From positions 1 through 26,415 of IMG/VR virus record IMGVR_UViG_3300043411_000999: a stretch of 26,415 nucleotides of DNA. One strand, written 5' to 3'. Within the stretch, counting starts at the first letter, position 1. Every line of letters starts with the position of its first letter. The notes below the pieces were generated by a model. It did no database searches, was not told the origin of the DNA, and saw nothing but the letters and a program-made list of their open reading frames with translations. The position numbers and the translations under genes were made by a program. This DNA comes from a virus. Positions 22,616 to 26,415 of this stretch are shown piece by piece.

Positions 22616-24538
22616 TTACCAGTTCTTAACAAATCCGGTCTTCTTCGGCCTTCTGCGCGGTTTCTTTGTTAAATTTGGCGGGTCATCCGGTTGATTCACC
22701 TTGACATCTTCATTGTTCTTTAACTCTTCCTGCTTTTTGTTTATGCCCCATTTTTTCTCAAACTGATCCCAAACAGTACTACGATTCAGCCGTGTATAAA
22801 CAAACTGCAATGCGGCATACGCATAAACTTCACAGTCTAATGCCTCGTTCCTGGCTCCATCTTTTTTGACCCAGACGCGTTTAGGAAAACCATTAACATA
22901 ACCCTTCGTTATTTGCTTCTCGGCTGTTAGCTGTTTATAATACTCATCCGGGAGTCCGAGTGGGAAGTGATAACAACCATCTCCTTTCTGTCCAGCCTTT
23001 TTAAGCCGACTGTAAATTATAGATTTAATGGTGCCGGTTCCGATTGTCCATAACTCCACGCCTTTTTTTATAGTTTGGTTTTTAAAGTTAACATCCTGTT
23101 TTGAAGGTTTACTTAACGCTGGTTTGCCAGCAACCGAACTACCTTTTATTGCGATAATGTTGCTTTTCTTACGTTCCCGGCAATATGCATAAGCATGATG
23201 AGTATGGTATCCAGTATCCACCGCTCCCGCCGTTACCTTCATCTTAATGCCAGACTCGTGTTTATAATCTTGAAAAATAACACTGTCTACTTGCTTCCAT
23301 AACTCATTTTCTGTTGGATCACCGAAAATCTGAACATGGTTAACTAACCAAGATTCCTCGCCACGCCCCCAAGCTTTAATTTTAACTTCTATCCGGTTGT
23401 CCTGAACATCAACTCCTGCAGTTAGAATCAAACCACCATATGGCACTGTTAATAATGGATAGTTTTCGGCAAATTTAGCTAATGCATCCGCTTCAATACC
23501 GGCTGAATACTGTTCCTCCCACGTCTCGGCCAGAACGGTATTAACCCACTCCTTTAACCGGGGTGGATCGTTTTTTGCCTCCAGGAATTCCTCAACGATT
23601 TCTTTCCACGATTTCCATCCCAGGGGACTATAAAGTGATGATAAGTGAAAACCGGCGGCCCTTCCATCACCTGGAAACTCTGCTCGCCACTCCCCTTTAT
23701 TCAGCATCTGCGTTTTGTGATATTCATCGATCAAACAACCGCATTTATCGCAGAGCAACTTAGCAGTTTTCGGATCCTCATTATCCCATTTTATATTAGC
23801 CCATCGAATCCAATCCATATTTTGACAATGCGGGCATGGCACATAAAATCTGCGCCTATCGCTGGCAAGGTATTCTTTTTCTATGCGCGATATATCCTTA
23901 ATAGTTGGCGTTGAGACCATGTATATTTTTTTGCGTAAAAATGTAGTTGTCCTCCGCTCGGCAAGTTTAACCGGATCACCCTCACCATCAACATCCGATG
24001 GGTATGCGTCTATCTCATCAAGAAATAAAAACCGCACCGGCATGGATCTTAATCCAACCGCTGAATTCGCTCCAGTTATGATTAAAAATCCTCCCCGGAA
24101 CTCCTTTGCCAGCATAGTATTTCCCGAATCACGCGCCCTTGATTCGGCAATTCTTTCCCGTAATACCGGCGATTCTTCAATCATTGGAGCAAGACGTTGC
24201 TTTGACAAACGCTTAGCCATGTCAACAGTAGGCTGCACCATCAACATCGGGCCTGGACAATGATGCACAACATACCCGAACCAGTTATTACCCGTCTCAG
24301 TTTTGCCGATCTGAGCGCCAGCTTGAAATACCACTTTCTGAACTGTGGAAGATGGTGACAAACAATCCATTATTGTTCGCAAATATGGTGTTCTTTCTGT
24401 ACGCCACCGGCCTGGCTCAGATGATGATTTCTGACTCAAAAAACGATTGTCGTCAGCCCATTCGCTTACTGTTAGCAATGGATCCGGCTTCAGCCCAATA
24501 AAGAAAGCCTCTCTGTATAATTCTGCCCCACTTTTCAT
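22616..24538 (-). CDS. terL: Terminase large subunit, lambda gpA family
   Basis: I choose ATG 24538 (MKSGAELYRE), which follows the small-subunit stop by one base and gives 640 residues, against 641 in lambda gpA. The packaging ATPase has Walker A QAGAQIGKT (72-80) and Walker B LFLDEIDAYP with Asp174-Glu175. A zinc-ribbon-like set of Cys235, Cys238, Cys263 and Cys266 follows. The nuclease domain starts at AGVDVQDNRIEV (Asp377, Asp380) and includes AVDTGYH. The C-terminus is strongly basic (KKPRRRPKKTGF). The enzyme cuts concatemers, probably at cos sites, and pumps DNA through the portal. Confidence 0.95.
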   Translation of the reverse strand: MKSGAELYREAFFIGLKPDPLLTVSEWADDNRFLSQKSSSEPGRWRTERTPYLRTIMDCLSPSSTVQKVVFQAGAQIGKTETGNNWFGYVVHHCPGPMLMVQPTVDMAKRLSKQRLAPMIEESPVLRERIAESRARDSGNTMLAKEFRGGFLIITGANSAVGLRSMPVRFLFLDEIDAYPSDVDGEGDPVKLAERRTTTFLRKKIYMVSTPTIKDISRIEKEYLASDRRRFYVPCPHCQNMDWIRWANIKWDNEDPKTAKLLCDKCGCLIDEYHKTQMLNKGEWRAEFPGDGRAAGFHLSSLYSPLGWKSWKEIVEEFLEAKNDPPRLKEWVNTVLAETWEEQYSAGIEADALAKFAENYPLLTVPYGGLILTAGVDVQDNRIEVKIKAWGRGEESWLVNHVQIFGDPTENELWKQVDSVIFQDYKHESGIKMKVTAGAVDTGYHTHHAYAYCRERKKSNIIAIKGSSVAGKPALSKPSKQDVNFKNQTIKKGVELWTIGTGTIKSIIYSRLKKAGQKGDGCYHFPLGLPDEYYKQLTAEKQITKGYVNGFPKRVWVKKDGARNEALDCEVYAYAALQFVYTRLNRSTVWDQFEKKWGINKKQEELKNNEDVKVNQPDDPPNLTKKPRRRPKKTGFVKNW

Positions 24539-24539
24539 A

Positions 24540-25082
24540 CTAAAATGCGAGAAGATCCAACACTTTTCTAATCTCATTTGAGATCTTAGAGTGTACCTCT
24601 TCCGCCGTCTTGACCCCCACCAATTCAGCCGCTATCCGATCTGGTATACCAATTAAATTGTCCCTTATCGATCTTGCAAGTTTAAACGCCTCATTTTTAA
24701 CATCCTCAGCATTTACCAGTTTCTTAACTTTTTCCTCATACTCCAACTTGGAAAGTCTCGCTAAATAGGCCTCTTTAATTGCCCTTGATTCAGCTATGGA
24801 TGGTGCGTTATTTCTCCGCATTTCCAATGTTTGATTTTCTAACCTGTCGTAATCATCGTTATTACTCTCATTGTTTTTGCCTTTTTTATTCAAGACTTTC
24901 GTGGGATCGGTATTGCGCTTCCATTCATTGTTAGCAATAAGTGGATCAATAAATACTTTTCCTTTTTCATCCTTTGTTACAGCATTTTTTAAGCGACCAT
25001 GTTTTATTGCAAGCTGTACCGCAGTATGCGATACCTGACGTAAGCGAGCATATTCGCTTACTGAGACCTTCTTGTTTGACAT
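24540..25082 (-). CDS. terS: Terminase small subunit, Nu1-like
   Basis: The 180 residues match lambda gpNu1 (181). The start MSNKKVSVSEYARLRQVSHTAVQLAIKHGRL is a winged helix-turn-helix for DNA recognition. A Ser/Asn-rich linker and a charged helical part (about 95-140, AYLARLSKLEYEEKVKKLV) follow, typical of Nu1 oligomerisation. The start overlaps the methyltransferase end by 25 bases, and the stop is just before terL. Confidence 0.85.
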   Translation of the reverse strand: MSNKKVSVSEYARLRQVSHTAVQLAIKHGRLKNAVTKDEKGKVFIDPLIANNEWKRNTDPTKVLNKKGKNNESNNDDYDRLENQTLEMRRNNAPSIAESRAIKEAYLARLSKLEYEEKVKKLVNAEDVKNEAFKLARSIRDNLIGIPDRIAAELVGVKTAEEVHSKISNEIRKVLDLLAF

Positions 25083-26305
25083 AAATCATTATATCCCTTA
25101 CCAGTAGCCTCATGTATGGCTTTTTTGCCAGTAAACTGCTCCCATCTTGCAACAATCGTGTCGCAAAAAACTGGATCCAATTCCATTAAATACGCGTGCC
25201 GATTATTTTTCTCACAAGCTATTAATGTTGAGCCAGATCCACCAAAGCAATCGGCAATTATATCTCCTTCTTTTGAGCTATTGATAAGAGCACGTTCGAT
25301 AAGTTCAACCGGTTTTTGAGTGGGATGCACATAATCCGCCGTATTACCTCGGCTCATTGTCCATACATCTGATTGGCTTCTGTCGCCATACCAAGCCGCG
25401 CCCTTGCAGTAAAAAATAAATTCATGCTGAGGACGGTACTGTTGTTGACCCAGTCCCATGCTCCCCTTATTCCATACAATGCAAGCCGCTATGTTAATCC
25501 CAATATTTTCTAATGCTGCTTGAAATTCTGAGTATGTCCGCCACGGAAAGCATATATAACTTGCGGCTCCTGTTTTAGAGTATTTTTTCAAATTCGCAAG
25601 GGCCTGTTCTATTAATCTCACCAAATCATCTTGTTTCTTATCGTCATTTTTAATCATGGAGAATCCTTTCTTTGAACGCCCCCCCCCATAACTCATCCCA
25701 TATGGTGGGTCTGTAAATATAAGATCCGCCCTTTGTCCATTAAACAATTTCTCAATATCCTCCGGAATCGTGCTATCACCACACATTAATCGGTGTTTTC
25801 CTAATATCCAAACATCTCCGATGACAGAAACCGGTGGCCCTTCAATAACTTCCGGAACTTCATCCTCCCCGTCATTTGATAACTCTGATTCAATGTCAGG
25901 TAATAGATCGGCCAACTCTTCATCTGAAAAACCAATCAACGATAAATCAAAATCAAGGTCTCTTAAATCACCAAGTTCTAATGCCAGCAATTCATTGTCC
26001 CAGCCGGCATTTAAAGCCAGTTGATTATCGGCAATGATATAGGCCCTTCTTTGTTCTGAGTTAAGGTGCGATAAAATAAGCACTGGTACTTCTTTCATAC
26101 CTATCTTTTGGGCGGCCATAAGGCGGCCATGACCAGCAATGATTTCATCGTCATCACCTATCAGGATTGGGTTGTTAAATCCAAACTCCTGAATAGATTT
26201 TGCTATCTGATTAATCTGCTCTTCGCTGTGTGTTCTCGCATTTCTCTCATATTTTTTCAAACTTGCAACTTTTCGAGTTGCAACTTGGCCGACTTGCAAA
26301 TGCAT
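25058..26305 (-). CDS. ParB-domain DNA methyltransferase (beta class, N6-adenine or N4-cytosine)
   Basis: I start at ATG 26305, preceded by GGGGGGAG; the frame is open to a TTG at 26377. The 415 residues hold a ParB/Srx-like domain (1-100) with the motif GHGR (58-61). An acidic linker (about 128-156) follows, then a methyltransferase with motif IV DPPY (199-202) before motif I FGGSGS (354-359), the beta-class order. ParB-methyltransferase proteins often sit beside terminase genes in phages and are thought to protect phage DNA from restriction or mark packaging sites. No partner endonuclease is visible in the window, so it looks like an orphan. Confidence 0.9.
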   Translation of the reverse strand: MHLQVGQVATRKVASLKKYERNARTHSEEQINQIAKSIQEFGFNNPILIGDDDEIIAGHGRLMAAQKIGMKEVPVLILSHLNSEQRRAYIIADNQLALNAGWDNELLALELGDLRDLDFDLSLIGFSDEELADLLPDIESELSNDGEDEVPEVIEGPPVSVIGDVWILGKHRLMCGDSTIPEDIEKLFNGQRADLIFTDPPYGMSYGGGRSKKGFSMIKNDDKKQDDLVRLIEQALANLKKYSKTGAASYICFPWRTYSEFQAALENIGINIAACIVWNKGSMGLGQQQYRPQHEFIFYCKGAAWYGDRSQSDVWTMSRGNTADYVHPTQKPVELIERALINSSKEGDIIADCFGGSGSTLIACEKNNRHAYLMELDPVFCDTIVARWEQFTGKKAIHEATGKGYNDLCQTRRSQ

Positions 26306-26377
26306 ATCTCCCCCCGGAAAACCAATAAAATCAAGACCCCCAGGGATAATCTTATCGCACTTGCAAGTCAGTTGCAA
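26263..26377. repeat. Cluster of five TTGCAA palindromes around the methyltransferase start
   Basis: TTGCAA occurs at 26263, 26278, 26294, 26361 and 26372. Three copies are spaced 15-16 bases inside the gene start, and two are in a tandem 11-bp repeat TTGCAAGTCAG (26361-26382) upstream. Elsewhere in the window I noticed only scattered copies. The layout fits repeated binding sites, for example an operator or a packaging-related site. Confidence 0.5.
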
Positions 26378-26383
26378 GTCAGA

Positions 26384-26397
26384 CGCTAGCGCTAGCG
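26384..26397. repeat. 14-bp perfect palindrome
   Basis: CGCTAGCGCTAGCG is a perfect palindrome just upstream of the methyltransferase gene and next to the TTGCAA tandem repeat. It may be an operator. The window ends 18 bases later, so its context is cut off. Confidence 0.5.
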
Positions 26398-26415
26398 CGG
26401 GGTTCGAATTACCCA

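Noticed and set aside
26393-26415. tRNA-like end, GGTTCGAATTACCCA, at the right edge
   Set aside because: It contains TTCGAAT like a T-loop, but the flanking five bases do not pair as a T-stem and no other tRNA arms are visible before the window ends.

Overview
The window is the late (structural, packaging and lysis) region of a lambda-like siphophage or prophage of a Gram-negative bacterium. The Gram-negative host is inferred from a spanin pair (Rz/Rz1), a T7-type amidase and lambda-family tail-tip genes. I cannot name the host genus. I see no integrase, repressor, replication or early genes, and no tRNA or rRNA genes.

Almost everything is on the minus strand, so the operon reads right to left. 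The order is: ParB-domain DNA methyltransferase, terminase small subunit, terminase large subunit (gpA family), gpW-like head-completion protein, lambda-type portal, fused HK97 prohead protease and major capsid protein, three small head genes, gpU-like tail terminator, small protein, tail tube, tail chaperones G and G-T (joined by a -1 frameshift), tape measure, tail tip M, L, K, I and J, two paralogous tail fibres, fibre-assembly-like protein, membrane coiled-coil protein, amidase, small membrane protein, Rz, Rz1, and finally a RusA-like resolvase. Genes are tightly packed, often with TAATG stop/start overlaps. The packaging and tail modules are lambda-like while the capsid module is HK97-like, so the phage is a mosaic.

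Two cassettes point the other way. One (about 22000-22605) carries a GNAT acetyltransferase and splits terL from the rest of the late operon. The other (about 200-1551) carries a fibre-like protein, a noncoding stretch with a CRISPR-repeat-like hairpin, and a zinc-ribbon gene that looks frameshifted. Both end in long perfect hairpins facing the minus-strand genes. The first 127 bases are an exact copy of an internal part of the fibre-assembly-like gene.

The least expected signals are regulatory. (1) A solitary 33-nt sequence has the shape of a type I/III CRISPR repeat. (2) A shared leader box (AGGGG..GGTTACA) occurs at three places, each followed by a small hairpin that holds the Shine-Dalgarno sequence in its loop and abuts or overlaps the start codon. 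(3) A long inverted repeat lies between portal and capsid and fits best as minus-strand RNA. (4) A strong internal start inside the protease-capsid fusion would release the capsid protein alone. (5) Five TTGCAA palindromes cluster around the start of the ParB-methyltransferase gene.
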